Part shown: piece by piece, positions 25,670-37,601 of the stretch
How positions within the stretch are numbered: the first letter of the stretch is position 1
Layout: every line of letters begins with the position of its first letter
Assembly (NCBI GenBank): GCA_036245525.1
Contig: BTPG01000004.1
Span: 15,718,372-15,782,371 of the forward strand
Origin: Semisulcospira habei
Taxonomy: Eukaryota > Mollusca > Gastropoda > Semisulcospiridae
Direction of reading: 5' to 3'
Length of the DNA stretch: 64,000 nucleotides
The notes under the pieces: generated by a model
Databases searched by the model: none
Told to the model about the DNA's origin: nothing
The model's input: the letters and a program-made list of their open reading frames with translations, nothing else
Translations under genes and position numbers: made by a program

Positions 25670-26640
25670 ACGGGTCTTATAAATACATTCACTGTAAATG
25701 GTAGGGCTTTACTACCATTGAGAAGTAGATGAATATTGGTGTGTGTTCGGGCGAAAGTATTGTTGTTCGTTTTATTACAACAAATATTGCATTGATGTAA
25801 AAACGTGGTCGGCGGTTTCAAAACTGGCACCACAAGAGCAGGCAGGAGAATTGGACAGATGACGTTTAACCAGGTCATAAAAAATATTGAGGTCGCTCAT
25901 GTTGAGTCTGATTCTACAGTAGATTATCTGTCTCGTTCTGCAGCCTAACGAATAATATGGGGGTATGACACAATCGTCCCGTGACAGGGAAATGATTAAA
26001 ATTCACTTAAGGACTGACTATGCTGGATGTGTTCGGGTAAATTGTTCCAAAGATCCGTGGTGGATGGGAAAAATGAAACTTTGAATAGTTCAGTTTATAA
26101 TGGGGGACTTAGCGTTCAAGTGGGCGTCGTTTTTTATAAGGATTTGATGCGGATACTAACTGTGGTAGGTCTGGACCTAAGTCAGCAGGGGTTATACCTT
26201 TGACTATTTTAAAATAGAAGATGAGGTTACGACGACAACGACTTTGCCACAAAGGAATGAAACCGGGTAGACCGTAAAGTAATTGGTGACTAGTGCCACG
26301 GACTGCACTAATAATGGTTCTTAATACGTGTAACTGAAGAATTTCCAATTCGTCCGAAATTGACTTTGTGCAGTTATCTCAGATCATGTCAGCATAGTCA
26401 AAGTGTGGCAATATAAAAGATTTGTGCATAGTCTCGAGAGATCGTCTCGATAATCTATATTTATGTGAGTCTAGGCAAGCTATAAGTAATCGACATTTTG
26501 CTATGATTGATTTAATATGAATGTCCTATTTACAGTTATTAGATTAGTGTCTCGTACAATGTCGTTAATACAAATAAGGAAAAGGAGAGGGCCTAAAACT
26601 GACCCTTGCGGCAAGCCCGACTCTGCGGGTAGGTATGTAG
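25670..26640 (-). mobile_element. Decayed LINE fragments (at least two origins)
   Basis: 25680-25930 minus encodes the C-terminal Cys-rich tail of another LINE type (HLSNSPACSCGASFETADHVF). 26100-26640 minus encodes GLPQGSVLGPLLFLICINDI, a deletion, then LEILQLHVLRTIISAVRG, LYGLPGFIPLWQSRCRRN and FYFKIVKGITPADLGPDLPQ. Stops and frameshifts are frequent. Confidence 0.72.
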
Positions 26641-26705
26641 ATAATCATCATTTGATAGCAACATCTTGCTTACTCACAAACCAGATAGGTGACGCTATGA
26701 TAGAT

Positions 26706-26883
26706 TTAACACATTCAGCCCGGACACACCACACCAAAACATGGATCGAGCATGATAGTTCAATAGCTATTCTGGCACCACCCTTGAACTACCATGCTCG
26801 ATCTGTCTCTAAAATTGTAATGCAGTCCTTCAGAGGGCACCTTCAAAATTTGGGGATTTCCGTCCTCGGGTAGAATGTGTTAA
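26706..26883. mobile_element. HP-B MITE with half the stem lost
   Basis: TTAACACATTCAGCCCGG and GGGTAGAATGTGTTAA. Left arm reduced to GAGCATGATAGTTCAA; right arm TAGCTATTCTGGCACCACCC intact. Confidence 0.82.
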
Positions 26884-27932
26884 TATGAGTATCCCATATA
26901 CAGCTAAGTTAGCTAGTTGAAGATAATGTATGACAGCTTGCTTACGATTCTGCAAGTAATCAGCCAGCTATTGTACAAGCTTCCCGTGAAATCAAAGACA
27001 AGTAGCAAATTGTTTCCTTGTCTGTATGTTCATTTTCCAAAATTGTTTTAATCCGAAAATGTAATAACTTGTGTTGTAATTTTCCTTTTTAAGCGTGTTT
27101 TTTATTTTTTATTTTATTTTCTTAGAGAAATAATGGTTTTTGTACAGGGCAGTATCCGCAAAATACGAGCTCAATTAGCTGATGCCTTGACGGAATACTA
27201 CGCGTGAATCATTGCGTGCCCCGTAAAGCTTACTATACAGTAAGATTATACTAGGCGTGTGAGGGTTAAAAAAACACACCAAAAAACAACAACAAAAACA
27301 ATAAACCCCCCCCCAAAAAAAAAAACAAAAACAAAAAAACAAAAAAAAAAAAAAACCCAACAACAAACAAACAACAACAACAACAAACAAACACAGTACA
27401 AATGTAGTATGTAAAAACCGTAGTACATCTGTATTATATGATAGCAATGAGTTAGTTGCCTCTAATTAAGTGGTAATGTGACCTGATGACACTGCCATTT
27501 TTTTTTTTACAACTTTTGGCGCGTTCATTTTGTGCTACATTGAACCCAATGACTTACGACAGTTGTGAAGTACAGACGACATTGTATCGAACCTTTTTTG
27601 ACGGTGTTTTCAAACCTCTTACCTTTTATAACTGGATGGTCAAAGCACGAAATAAAATTGTCCAAGAAGTGTGTGTGTAATTTTGTGATCTCGCTGTCTG
27701 TGTTACTGTCTGTCTGCCTCTGTCTCTCAGTCTATCTTTTTAAAGTACCTTCTATTTATAGAAGGGACTTTTTAAGATGGGTCGCGGTTGAGCGAACTTA
27801 ATAGCACACCCATGACGTCATCCGTGGGCAGGCATCAACCTCTGAAGACCTAAGTAACAAAATAAAATTATGTCATGTCTAGTTACGCTAACCTCGCTGC
27901 AGAACGTATTTTTTGGCGGGAAACGCCGTATT

Positions 27933-27934
<2 letters not shown>
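26884..27934. other. Intergenic, no gene seen
   Basis: AT-rich. 27085-27130 has an HP-H word (TTGTGTTGTAATTTTCC, AAGCGTG). 27265-27395 is an A-rich CAACAA/AAAACAAA tract whose hydrophobic antisense frames are artefacts. Confidence 0.45.

Positions 27935-28010
<76 letters not shown>
27935..28010. repeat. (GT)n microsatellite
   Basis: About 75 bp, preceded by TATTGTGTAT. Confidence 0.96.
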
Positions 28011-28013
<3 letters not shown>

Positions 28014-28332
28014 TAAACATGATGTTTGTTTACGTACAAGCTTGAAAATTGAGGACATGGGTGTCTAAGAAAGCCTCCGAGCATACTGAATTTGGATGCT
28101 TCGTTGAAGAGTTAAATGACTGTTTACAGAAAGTCAGTTGACCCACATCTGAGTCTGTAATGTTTTGACAAATGACGCTTTTCAAACCAATGACGGGTAT
28201 GTATAGTGCCCCTTACAAAGCTCACTGAGGCATTGGCAATTTAGAAGCTTTTTCAATAGGAGATATTTCAATATCAGAATCAGATATATAAGGCAACAGA
28301 TAGAGAGAGACCCTTTTTTTTTTCTCTTCCTC

Positions 28333-28493
<161 letters not shown>

Positions 28494-28901
28494 TAAACGT
28501 GCGGGCACGAACTTACGCATAAACGCTTTGACAAGCACGCACAAACGTCAGTATGTCTAGTGCATACTTACACACATTTGGCACACGCGCGCGCACTTGA
28601 CACGTGCAATCTCGTGTCGGGGATCAAGAATCCCCGGCCCCCTTCTTGGAAAACAGCAGACGCCAATGACGTCAATCATACAGTATTGTTTTTGCGTCAC
28701 AACAGCGTCCTGACACAAAATGACGTGTAATGGTGGTGTAGCGTGCGAAGTATACTAGTCAGGATTATAAAACAATGAGGAAACGTACAACCACTTTCAT
28801 GCGCGGATGAAACAGGTAAGCCTTTTATTGTAATGTTCTGAAGATGAGTGTGAGCCTGCATGTTTGAAATTTTACAGCTTCAAGAGAGCATGCCCTGACG
28901 T

Positions 28902-29048
28902 AATCCAGACGAAAAGGTGACTGCCAAGCGTGTAAATTGCAGAGAATAACCCAACGAAAAAATAAACACGCTTAGAAAAAATAATTACAACACAATTATG
29001 TTGTAATTGCCTTTTTAAAGTGTGTTTCTTTCTTTATTGGGTTATTCT
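28902..29048. mobile_element. HP-H foldback flanked by a 13-bp direct repeat
   Basis: CATGCCCTGACGT at 28889-28901 and 29049-29061 bounds it. Arms of about 50 bp: AGAATAACCCAACG, AAACACGCTTAG, AATTACAACA, mirrored by TGTTGTAATTGCC, GTGTGTTTC and TTGGGTTATTCT. The left side adds TAATCCAGACG and GTGACTGCCAAGCGTGTA. Confidence 0.78.
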
Positions 29049-29537
29049 CATGCCCTGACGTGTTTTCAGTGGCCATAGGATTTGATTAATATAATGGAAG
29101 GTTTCATTCCTCTGACTTAGTGTCTGGCTTTTTGTATGAAGTGCCTGCGTGGGTTTCTTAGTAGCTTTTGGTGTATCTTTGGTACTTGCAAGCCGGCAAA
29201 ATTGATGCTACTGAGCGCTCTCAAAGTGGCGTCTGTTTGACTGGGAGTCTGTTTTTGCAACGATACGTTTTTATTTTCTTCTTGTTCACAAGATAGGCGG
29301 AGTAGGAATGAAGGAAATGAAGTATTCCATTTGTATTCTCTCTTGAATCGGGCAACATTTCTATTTTGTAACCGGAAGGACTGTCATGATCCAAAGGAAA
29401 GAGGGCGATTTGCTCAGTCGTCGGCACTTAGTCAGCATTGGTTCGAGTGATTGTGTTCTTGGCCACCGGCCGTAATAGGTTTAAGTTCGGCCCACCTATT
29501 TGTTAAACTATACGTCGTTTGTTGTATATAAAGAGGG

Positions 29538-29744
29538 TAACCCCTTCAGTGCCGAGAAAACGTGAAAACAATTCACACGATCTAACTGCAAGAGGTATAG
29601 ATCCTCATGAGCCCCAGCAACTGCGGTAGCTCATGAGGATCTATGCTTCTTGCTGACATTTTCTTTGGACGGGGTCGGCCTTTGGGCACTGATTAAACAA
29701 GTGATTACAGAAACACAACCTGCGTCCGGTGGGCTAATCGGCAC
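29538..29744. mobile_element. HP-A element abutting another
   Basis: ACCCCTTCAGTGCCGAG left (TTAA mutated to GTAA), stem 29588..29653, right flank to GGGCTAATCGGCAC; the next element's TTAA starts at 29745. Confidence 0.8.
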
Positions 29745-30337
29745 TTAACCCTTTCACTGGCGAGAAAAAATGGATACCACACTACTGCAAGAGGTATGGA
29801 TCCTTATGAGCCCCAGCAATCGATCGATCAGTGTCAAGAAAATCAAGTACTACCCTAGACCTATACACACATTGGCCGTGATAACTGTTCAATGATGTCA
29901 GTTGGTTCGGTGGGTATAACTTATACTATAAGAGTCATATTGATAGCAGTATCATGTCTTTATCCCCTTCACTTCTGCCTTACTGGGGAAAAAAATCGCA
30001 AGAGGCACACGGGGGCTCATGAGGACCTTTGTCATCTTGCTGAAATCATTTTATATTCATTGTTCACGGGACGGCTGGAGCTCCTTCGCTTTCAATTGAC
30101 ACAGACTTCAGACGCAGGGCCGGATCACTTACCTCCAATGGGGGGGGGGGGGGGCAACTTCTTGTTTGGGAGAAGGAGGGGGGGAGCAAACAACCCCGAA
30201 AACGGACTTTGTTATAGCATTTTAACAAATTTGGGGTCTTGGGGGGGGGGGGGGGATTTACCCCCCCCGCCCCCTCCCCCCTGGATCCGGCACTGAGACG
30301 TACAATGTAAAACGATCATTGGCAGTGAAAGGGTTAA
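29745..30337. mobile_element. HP-A element expanded by insertions
   Basis: TTAACCCTTTCACTGGCGAG left and GGCAGTGAAAGGGTTAA right. The left arm (GAGGTATGGATCCTTATGAG) breaks at CAATCGATCGATC; the right arm resumes at ACACGGGGGCTCATGAGGAC after about 180 bp. A second TIR element sits at 30115..30295. Confidence 0.75.
30115..30295. mobile_element. Short TIR element CAGGGCCGGATC..GATCCGGCACTG
   Basis: 181 bp with 12-13 bp inverted ends and long G and C runs inside (30138-30155, 30239-30290). AGACG flanks both sides (30110-30114, 30296-30300). The CAG(G/T)G ends resemble hAT termini, but a 5-bp duplication is not hAT-like. Confidence 0.55.
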
Positions 30338-30594
30338 GGGGCGACACTCCCACATACGAATTTAGGACGGGTCAGTGTACACATCGATTTTAGTGACGCT
30401 TTCGATTGCAGGCTTGATATCGCATTACGCTTCTCTTTGTTTAACCATCAGTCCACAACGCGATATTAACAAATACACGTTAGCGTTAGAACCCGTTGCT
30501 CTAAATCAATCTTTTTTTTCACCATCGAGCCTTTACGTATGTAAGTATTCTTATTTAAAAAAGATTAATTGTAAAACTGAAAGGTGGCTTTGGG

Positions 30595-30770
30595 TGAGGG
30601 CGGGGGGGGGGGGGGGAGGAGGGGGGGAAGGAGGGGGGGAAGGAGGTGGGGGAAGGGGGGTAGGTCGAAGTGGGATGGAGGAGGGTGGATGGAGGAGGAG
30701 ACGGGGAATGCGAAAGAGGGGTGGAGAGGGGGTGGGGAAAGGGCGTGTATGGAGAGGCAAAATCTACCAC
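30595..30770. repeat. G-rich purine tract
   Basis: GGGGGG, GGAGG and GGAAGG runs across 175 bp. Gly/Arg and Pro/Ser open frames on both strands are compositional. Confidence 0.85.
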
Positions 30771-30857
30771 CTGGTCTAATATTTTTTATTTGCCATTTCG
30801 AAGGTGGTACCCTAAAAACAAGAGAGTAATCCTCCTCTTAACACTTTCATTTTGTTT

Positions 30858-30927
30858 GTGTGGTTGGTCTGAGATTTTGATTTTACAGCTTCGAGCCGCG
30901 ATGTCCAAAATTCACAGACCATCACAC
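30858..30927. mobile_element. HP-D foldback
   Basis: GTGTGGTTGGTCTGAGATTTTG paired with CCAAAATTCACAGACCATCAC; apex CAGCTTCGAGCCGCG. Confidence 0.7.
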
Positions 30928-31031
30928 ATATGAATCGAGCCGACCAACCAAAAAAAATCAAACCATTTCATCCAGTCTAGTTTCTGTTAGTCCTACAGGA
31001 AGAGCAAAGTCTGCAACATAATGCGACACAC

Positions 31032-31154
31032 TTAACTCATTCGAGGCACACCGCACCCGCATCAATAGCTGCAAAAGTGTCGTATAGCGTTGCCAGCGGC
31101 AACGCTATACGGCACTTTCGCAGTTATTGATGCAGGGGGCCTTGAAAGAGTTAG
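31032..31154. mobile_element. HP-G foldback, TTAA type
   Basis: TTAACTCATTCGAGGCACAC to CCTTGAAAGAGTTAG. Stem CATCAATAGCTGCAAAAGTG then TCGTATAGCGTTGCC, apex AGC, mirror GGCAACGCTATACGGCAC. 33-bp arms. Confidence 0.82.
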
Positions 31155-31396
31155 CAGACTTGTAGATTGTTTGAACGACGATAACTGCGCCGTTTACTCG
31201 TTATGGACCGGTCTGCTCAGTACTGCAGACAAACACTATCCACTTGCAAGAGGCATCGATTCTCAGTTATCAATCCTTGAAGCCGTTCGGAGTCAAACAA
31301 AACATGCACCTTTTTGTATACATTCTTGGAGTAATGGTTAGACCACAACTGATTGTCTAGTCTACTGAGTCGTGTCTGCCTTGCAAAACTTTGTCT

Positions 31397-31480
31397 ATCT
31401 GCAAGAGACTCATAGATTCTCATCAGTCAGTCCTTGCGTTTGCAGGGACACATGAGAATCTATGCCTCTTCAGTGTTGCT
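31397..31480. mobile_element. HP-A hairpin core
   Basis: GCAAGAGACTCATAGATTCTC paired with ATGAGAATCTATGCCTCT. AGATTCTCAT/ATGAGAATCT is a paired change. No TTAA ends found. Confidence 0.65.
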
Positions 31481-31642
31481 ATACATCTCATCTTCCTCCT
31501 TAGATGGAAGAAGTTAGCTGGGTTCTCTGTAATCTTACAAGCAATTTATCCTCACGTTAATGTTGACAAAGACTGGCTCTAGTACTGAGATCGCGATGGT
31601 TTATGGGTAATCATGCCTGTGCTAAATTGCCCCAATAACCTT

Positions 31643-31774
31643 GGGCCAGTTGCATGAGTGAGCTTATTCCTGCGTCAGCCACTAAGCAAGGTGCTCCGCA
31701 ATAGCTGAGCACCTTGCTAAGTGGCTGGCGTAGCCTGGGACTCAACACTCTCTCGTGCAAGTGAGCGGCGGGCC
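31643..31774. mobile_element. HP-E foldback
   Basis: GGGCCAGTTGCATGAGTGAG; stem CAGCCACTAAGCAAGGTGCT with CAATAGCTG apex and mirror AGCACCTTGCTAAGTGGCTG; end GTGCAAGTGAGCGGCGGGCC. Confidence 0.78.
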
Positions 31775-31833
31775 TTTTGTACGATTAGTCCGAAACCTGT
31801 TCGTTATCGTTTTGCTTGCGGTCAGATGCGCTG

Positions 31834-31902
31834 GTGTGCTTGTATGTGAGTTTGAACCTTACAGCTTACAGCCGTAACGTTCAAAATCACATACCAGCAC
31901 AC
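31834..31902. mobile_element. HP-D foldback
   Basis: GTGTGCTTGTATGTGAGTTTG paired with CAAAATCACATACCAGCACAC; TGTATGTGA/TCACATACC is a paired departure from the usual GTCTGTGA/TCACAGAC. Confidence 0.78.
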
Positions 31903-32002
31903 ACGTTTGTATAGAAATTATGTTCCCGGTCACAGCAAGCATAAACCGAGTGGCCTAACTTCAGTTATCACACGATTTTGGCTCAGCAGTCGTTGGCCTT
32001 CT

Positions 32003-32300
<298 letters not shown>

Positions 32301-32885
32301 GGGGGGAGGTTGGGGGTTGAATTACGAAGTCAAACTCATTCAGAAAAAGTATCTCTGATACGCAAGATGACGGTGAGCTATTCAGTCTCTTTCGCTAATC
32401 CGCCGAACCGCCCACTTGCCCTCCCCTCTCCACTTCCACCCACAACCCCGGGTGCCACACCACTAAAGTGTTCGGACAGAGGGCACTACAAACCAACCCC
32501 ATTATATCGCGAGACCTGGTATCCATGAAGTCAAACCGCGTCATTATTGGCGTTCTTGTTAATGTCGTGCTAAACGTACACAATCTTGTGATCAGTGACA
32601 AAAGCACAACGTATTAAGGGGGTGGGGGGGGGGGAGAGAGGGGGCGGAGGGGGGGGGGGGGGGCGGGGCTCATTACGATCTATGTCTCTTACAGTTGGAC
32701 TGTACTTCATTTTTTCTCGCCTGTGAGGGGATCAAACACTAGAATGCTTTAGAACAGACGTATCAGTGCCTATACTTATCATTTGAAGCGTCACACAACT
32801 GAACAGTGCCATAGAACGTTCGTCTTCTTAGCGTCTCAGCGTTCGTAGGGTTGTACTTCTAGTCCAGAATGAAAAATTGCATTAC

Positions 32886-33002
32886 CTCAGTCATTCAAGG
32901 CGCACCGCGTCAATAGCTGCAGAAGTGTCGTATGGCGTTGCCGCCGGGAACGCCGTACTAAACTTTCGCAGCTATTGATGCGGAGCACCTTGAATGAGTC
33001 AT
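32886..33002. mobile_element. HP-G foldback copy 2
   Basis: TCAGTCATTCAAGGCGCACC to CACCTTGAATGAGTCA. Stem TCAATAGCTGCAGAAGTGTC and GGCGTTGCCGCCGGGAACGCC apex. TTAA has become TCAG. Confidence 0.75.
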
Positions 33003-33164
33003 ATACTGAGTATATATGTGCGTAGGTCTGTTTTTGCATCCAACAGCACGGACTAACTACACGTGTACTGAATTACATGCACAGCACACAGTACGTAATT
33101 ATGAGCATGACAATTTTCGACTGTACATCCTATGGCTTCCTCTGCCCGAGAGATCAATGGGGCA

Positions 33165-33230
33165 GCAAGAGGCATACATCCTCATGAGCACTCGCATTTG
33201 CGAGGACTCATGAGGATCTATGCCTCTTGC
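33165..33230. mobile_element. HP-A hairpin core
   Basis: GCAAGAGGCATACATCCTC with apex GCACTCGCATTTGCGAGGAC and mirror ATGAGGATCTATGCC. The apex CTCGCA/TGCGAG replaces the usual CCCGCA/TGCGGG as a pair. Confidence 0.8.
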
Positions 33231-33454
33231 AGCTGCCTTGACGTTAAGTCTGTGGGCGTACACTACCGAACGCAGAAGAAGCCACTCTGTGTAAATACTA
33301 AAAATACTTGTAAGCCGCACACCTGTGGTCGTCTATCCGTTTCCCAATATTTGAGATTGTGATAACATCTTGATTGGTCGCATATAAACGAGTACTAGAC
33401 AAAAGCATGAGCATATATTATGTTGCATTCTGCTTCGAACAATTCCTCAAAACC

Positions 33455-33722
33455 ACATTGTATCAATGCTCCTTGGACGGCACGGGATCTTTGGCGTCGA
33501 ATTTACAACAATGTCTCCCAAACACAAACAGTACTGAGCGCATTCGGTTTCGAACAATAGAACAAGAGACATAGATCCTCATGAGCCCCCGCAACTGCGG
33601 GGGCGCATGAGGATCTATGTCTCTTGCTAAAACCACTTTGTGTCAATGCTCCTTAGACGGCAGGGGATCTTTGGCATCGAATTTACAACAATGTCTCCCA
33701 AACACAAACAGTACTGAGAACT
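33455..33722. repeat. HP-A hairpin between two copies of its own right flank
   Basis: CATTGTATCAATGCTCCTTG through CAAACACAAACAGTACTGAG is present at about 33455-33537 and again at 33637-33719 with few differences. The hairpin (33562..33628) lies between, so the unit looks like a partial tandem duplication. Confidence 0.8.
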
Positions 33723-34034
33723 TCGTTCGTGCGTAATGGAGTGCTACTGCCATAACTTCACGAACGCTTTTGTTTTATCACTGAGAAATCACGGAACTTC
33801 AGATTTGAAAACTTCACCGTTTTGTGACGTCATTTTTCACGTATCACGCGGCACGGATCACGCGTCACAAAACCGATCTGTCCTGTGAAGGCAAAAGACA
33901 TTGAAGATAAGTAGCGGCTAATCTCTATGTTTGTTTGTCTATTTTGACAAAGAGTATTTACCCGAAATATTAATAAATTGTGTTGTACCCGTCTTTTCTA
34001 AGCGTGTTTCTTTCTCCGTTGGGTACTTCTTTAA

Positions 34035-34131
34035 AAGACAGTAAGTATATTTTTTTGCGGTGAGCGAGATTTTCATTGTGATATGACAACGAAAATCTCG
34101 CTTTTCACAAAAAAGTGAGTTATTGTCTTTT
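34035..34131. mobile_element. HP-F foldback
   Basis: AAAGACAGTAAGTATAT, stem GAGCGAGATTTTCATTGTG mirrored by CAACGAAAATCTCGC, end AGTGAGTTATTGTCTTT. HP-H sequence (CCCGAAATATTAATAAATTG..GCGTGTTTC) lies directly upstream at 33960-34030. Confidence 0.75.
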
Positions 34132-34349
34132 GAATTTACACGGGCACATATGTCTCTCCCCTCTTGGAATAATTGTAGGTCTCTCACTGATTCCAATCTC
34201 CAGTTGCGGAAGGTGGACTGACCACTTTTGTTTTTAACTGTTTTCTTTTTTCTGCACGCTGAAATTGTGACGTGTCTACCTGTTCCGTGCACGGCTGTCA
34301 AGTGTCAATGCACTGATCCACTATTCCGCGTTGTGTATGTAGTGCTAAA

Positions 34350-34557
34350 CACTTCAATGCCGAGAAAAACTGAACACCACTCAACTGCCAGAGGTATAGA
34401 TCCTCATGAGCCCCCGCAGTTGCGGAGGCTCATGACGATCTATCCCTCTGGCTGCAACCACTTTGAATCTATGTTCCTTGGACGACAAGGGATCTTTGAC
34501 GTCAAATTTACGATTTCAAAAGCACTGTCTGGCGTATACTGGTAGTGAAGGGGTTAA
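34350..34557. mobile_element. HP-A MITE
   Basis: CACTTCAATGCCGAG to GGTAGTGAAGGGGTTAA. Stem 34386..34454 (CCAGAGGTATAGATCCTC, CCTCTGG); CCAGAG/CTCTGG replaces GCAAGAG/CTCTTGC as a pair. Confidence 0.82.
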
Positions 34558-34589
34558 GCTTATAATTTTAAGTTTTAATGGGACTTTGA

Positions 34590-34656
34590 GTGCTGGTCCG
34601 TGATTTTGTACCCTACTTCTGCATGCCCTAAGGCCCAAAATCACAGACCAGCAAAC
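34590..34656. mobile_element. HP-D foldback
   Basis: GTGCTGGTCCGTGATTTTG paired with CAAAATCACAGACCAGC, apex CTACTTCTGCATGCCCTAAGG. Confidence 0.72.
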
Positions 34657-34959
34657 TGTAAGCTCTAAGAGTGAAGTCGTGCTTTCGGCATGCCTCATTA
34701 TCGCTATCTCTCATCTTGCTTCGAAAGTGAGAAGATTACAAGGAACACATGTTACCAAAACATAAATCAGTCAAAATAGTGTTAGAAGGATCAATATTGC
34801 CCTGCTATGCAGGATATTATTATTGTCGATGGTGTCACGTCGACGTGTTGCCGCACTGCCAACTTCGAAGGCAAATACACTCTTAACACGTTCGGTATTG
34901 TTGTTGTAGCAAAATTCATCGATTTACTTCAGTACACTAATGCCTACTTTTAATGCCAA

Positions 34960-35168
34960 CCTTATCAGCTGGAGCAAGGCGAATGCTACACAGCTGCAAG
35001 AGACAACCCTTTGCTAATGTCTCTTGCTAATCCTATGTTGTTGTTGTTGGGTTTTTTTTAAATGGCTTTTGTGTCCCATTTAATCTGTGTTTTTCACGCG
35101 AATGTCGGTCAGTGTGCAGTGGTATTTCTGACGCACAATTCGCGATCAATGGCAGCGAAGGGGTTAAG
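34960..35168. mobile_element. HP-A subfamily element, hairpin collapsed
   Basis: GCTGCAAGAGACAACCC and AATGTCTCTTGC are what is left of the stem. The right part carries TCGGTCAGTGTGCAGTGG and ends GGCAGCGAAGGGGTTAA, matching the left flank of the 4689 element inverted. Confidence 0.7.
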
Positions 35169-35330
35169 GTCGAAAGTCCCAAATGCAGGAGTTGTCCAGT
35201 GCAAACTACTTTAGAGCCCATGGATGGTGACAGACTAGCTTGGCCAAGCTGTTTTGGGCACCACTTTCGAACTGACTAACATGGTCTTCTCCTTCCTGTT
35301 GTAATGTTAGGGCTCATTTTTTTAGAAGGC

Positions 35331-36485
35331 ATTTTAGAACTTGAATATGCAGATACGTTTCAATTATATCATGTAAGTGGTATTTGAAGGGGGGAAACCA
35401 TTTCGATGAAACAGAACTGCTCGGCTTTGCTTTCTGGTGCGTTGGGGGGATTAAACTGAGGAGATCGTTTTTATCATGTTGTAAAGTCAGTAAAGAAAAT
35501 GCATTTGACTAAGGGAAAGCCATGCAGTGAAATCTGTTTCTACTGTTCAGCGCGTTCACATGATTACAGTGGATTTTGCTGGATTACACGACCAGTAATT
35601 TCCTTGCCCGGAACTTTTGTCTCTATTAACCCGTTCAGTGACGAGAAAATTTGAACACCAATTTGCGGCGGGGGCTCATGAGGATCGATGCCTCTTGTTG
35701 ACACCACTTTGAATCCGTGCTCCTGAGACAGCTAGGGTATTTACGTGTTGAATTAACTCATTCGCGGCAAGTGTATTTTGTCCCGGACGCAAAGGTGGAG
35801 AGGCAGGGGGTGGTCGGGGGTGGGTGGGGGTGGGGGTGGGGGAGGGGGTGGGGTGGGGGTTGGGAGCGGGGGTGGGTGGGAAGTATGACAAACGAAAAGG
35901 TCAACACGTTATGACCGATTAGATGCACATTTTATTCACACGGAGATTCTACACTGAACAACACATTTAAGATACATTTCTCTGTGAATGATAAAATAAT
36001 ACTGATGTCCATTCACCCCAACATAAACATATATATTTCTTTTTGACATTATTGTGTTTAGTCTTAGTATGTTTAGGATTGGGGTTAAATGGAAAGTGAC
36101 GTGACGTCCGACGCGTACAAAAGAATGAGCATTACGTCAGAGTTATTCACTCTTCGTAAAGAAACGCTCCCGAGTTCCTGTGGATTGCATAGTTTGGGGC
36201 ACGTGCGTAGCGTTTGTGGGATCTGAAGTTATTGTAATATGCAGGATTTTCAAGTTGACTGATTCGTTTCATGCGTTATTCAAGTCCAGTCGCTTCAAAT
36301 CTGCAACAATCACACTCTGTAATATGTTTATTTAGGGATATGGGTCGCTCTTCGTCCGAAGCGATAAGTGGGTGACTTTATTGGAATCGGGAGTGTTGAA
36401 CCACACGCCGTTCATGCCTGGGACTGTATCTGCCTAATTCTATTCTGCACTGGACGCTCTCAAATCACAGTCGCACTCTCGAGCT
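35331..36485. other. Intergenic, HP-A remnant and G tract only
   Basis: 35627-35765 has TTAACCCGTTCAGTGACGAG, the right half of an HP-A stem and its right flank. 35800-35882 is a GGGGGTGGG-rich tract. No gene recognised elsewhere in the stretch. Confidence 0.5.
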
Positions 36486-36491
36486 CTAGAT

Positions 36492-36602
36492 ACTGGAGAA
36501 GGATCAAGCATGATATTTCAAGGGGGGGCCCCCCGGTGCCAGATTAGCTTGGCGCCTGCCAAGTGCCAAGCTAATCAGGCATTACCCTTGAACTATCATG
36601 GT
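36492..36602. mobile_element. HP-B hairpin with G/C insertion
   Basis: AAGCATGATATTTCAAGG then GGGGGCCCCCCG, GTGCCAGATTAGCTTGGC mirrored by GCCAAGCTAATCAGGC and CCCTTGAACTATCATGG. Confidence 0.72.
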
Positions 36603-36605
36603 ACA

Positions 36606-37160
36606 TTAGTGTCCTGTTCAAGCTTGTCTGAAGTACTGGCTTATCTTTTGTTTGTACAAATTGTGAGAGACGTGGACGGTATTTAGTGTGTGAAAGGTGA
36701 GGTAGGTCCTACAGTTGGTTTTTGTCTTGAAAATCCACTCATTTCGCATAAGTCACGCAAAGGTGCACACCGCCATGCACAACGCATACGCTCGCACACA
36801 CACACGGGTCACGCACGCGTGCGAGCAAGTTAAATTTAAAGACAACGATTGCCAGTGGTTCTTGTCGCCTCCAGGTTTCGGTCAGGGGTCGTTTTGTTTT
36901 CATTTATTTTTTTATTTTTTCCTTCCTTTCTTCTGGTTTCATTCATTTATTAATTCAATTCATTTCTTTTTGTGTGCATAATTTGGCGCTTTAACCAGTT
37001 TTGTGTGTTGCTCAAGCGTACCTGTACCTGTGTTCCAAAGATCTTTAAAGGTATTACTTTGCAGCCGGCCTTGGCCTTCAAAGCCGGACGGCCGTGTAAT
37101 TGATACTTTTGTGTGTTTCATTTTATTTGCGTCGTCCGAACTTTAATGCAGATATGAAGC
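36606..37160. other. Intergenic, nothing recognised
   Basis: Short CACACA and TTTATTT runs. No splice-bounded open frame or transposon core is seen. Confidence 0.4.
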
Positions 37161-37381
37161 GGCGTGCAAGATGTCCTCGGGCCGACGTCGGCCTGATGAC
37201 CTTTTGCGAACTAGACGAACGTTTACCCTTATAGCCTGGTCCTGTAAGTGTAGATCGGTCCGTACAGTTAGTAGCGTAGTAGTTGTACTGACATGACCTG
37301 CTACAATTAAAGACCACCTACGTTGCATGCTGGATTTCCGCCGAGGCTGTCGTTATTCGAAAAAAAACCACTATGTCCATT

Positions 37382-37601
37382 TTAACCCTTTTAGCCCCGG
37401 ATCCCTACAGCAGGAGATGAATTGATCATGATAATTCAAGGGTAGTGCCAGTTTAGCTTGGCATCTGAAGGTGCCAAGCTAATCTGGCACTAGGACCCTT
37501 GATGGTCAAGCCATCTCCTGCAACTGGTACATAGTCGTTATTACTTAAGTAGGCAGCACCTCCAAAATTTAAGAAATGGGACCTTAGGCTAAAAGGGTTA
37601 A
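37382..37601. mobile_element. Complete TTAA MITE, HP-B core, CCCTTTTAGCCCC ends
   Basis: TTAACCCTTTTAGCCCCG to GGCTAAAAGGGTTAA, 220 bp. Same organisation as 1351..1578 but in the opposite orientation (GGAGATG element first). Stem TCAAGGGTAGTGCCAG, TTTAGCTTGGCA and mirror. Confidence 0.88.

Noticed and set aside
30551..30770. Pro/Ser-rich or Gly/Arg-rich small proteins
   Set aside because: Compositional frames in a G-rich tract.
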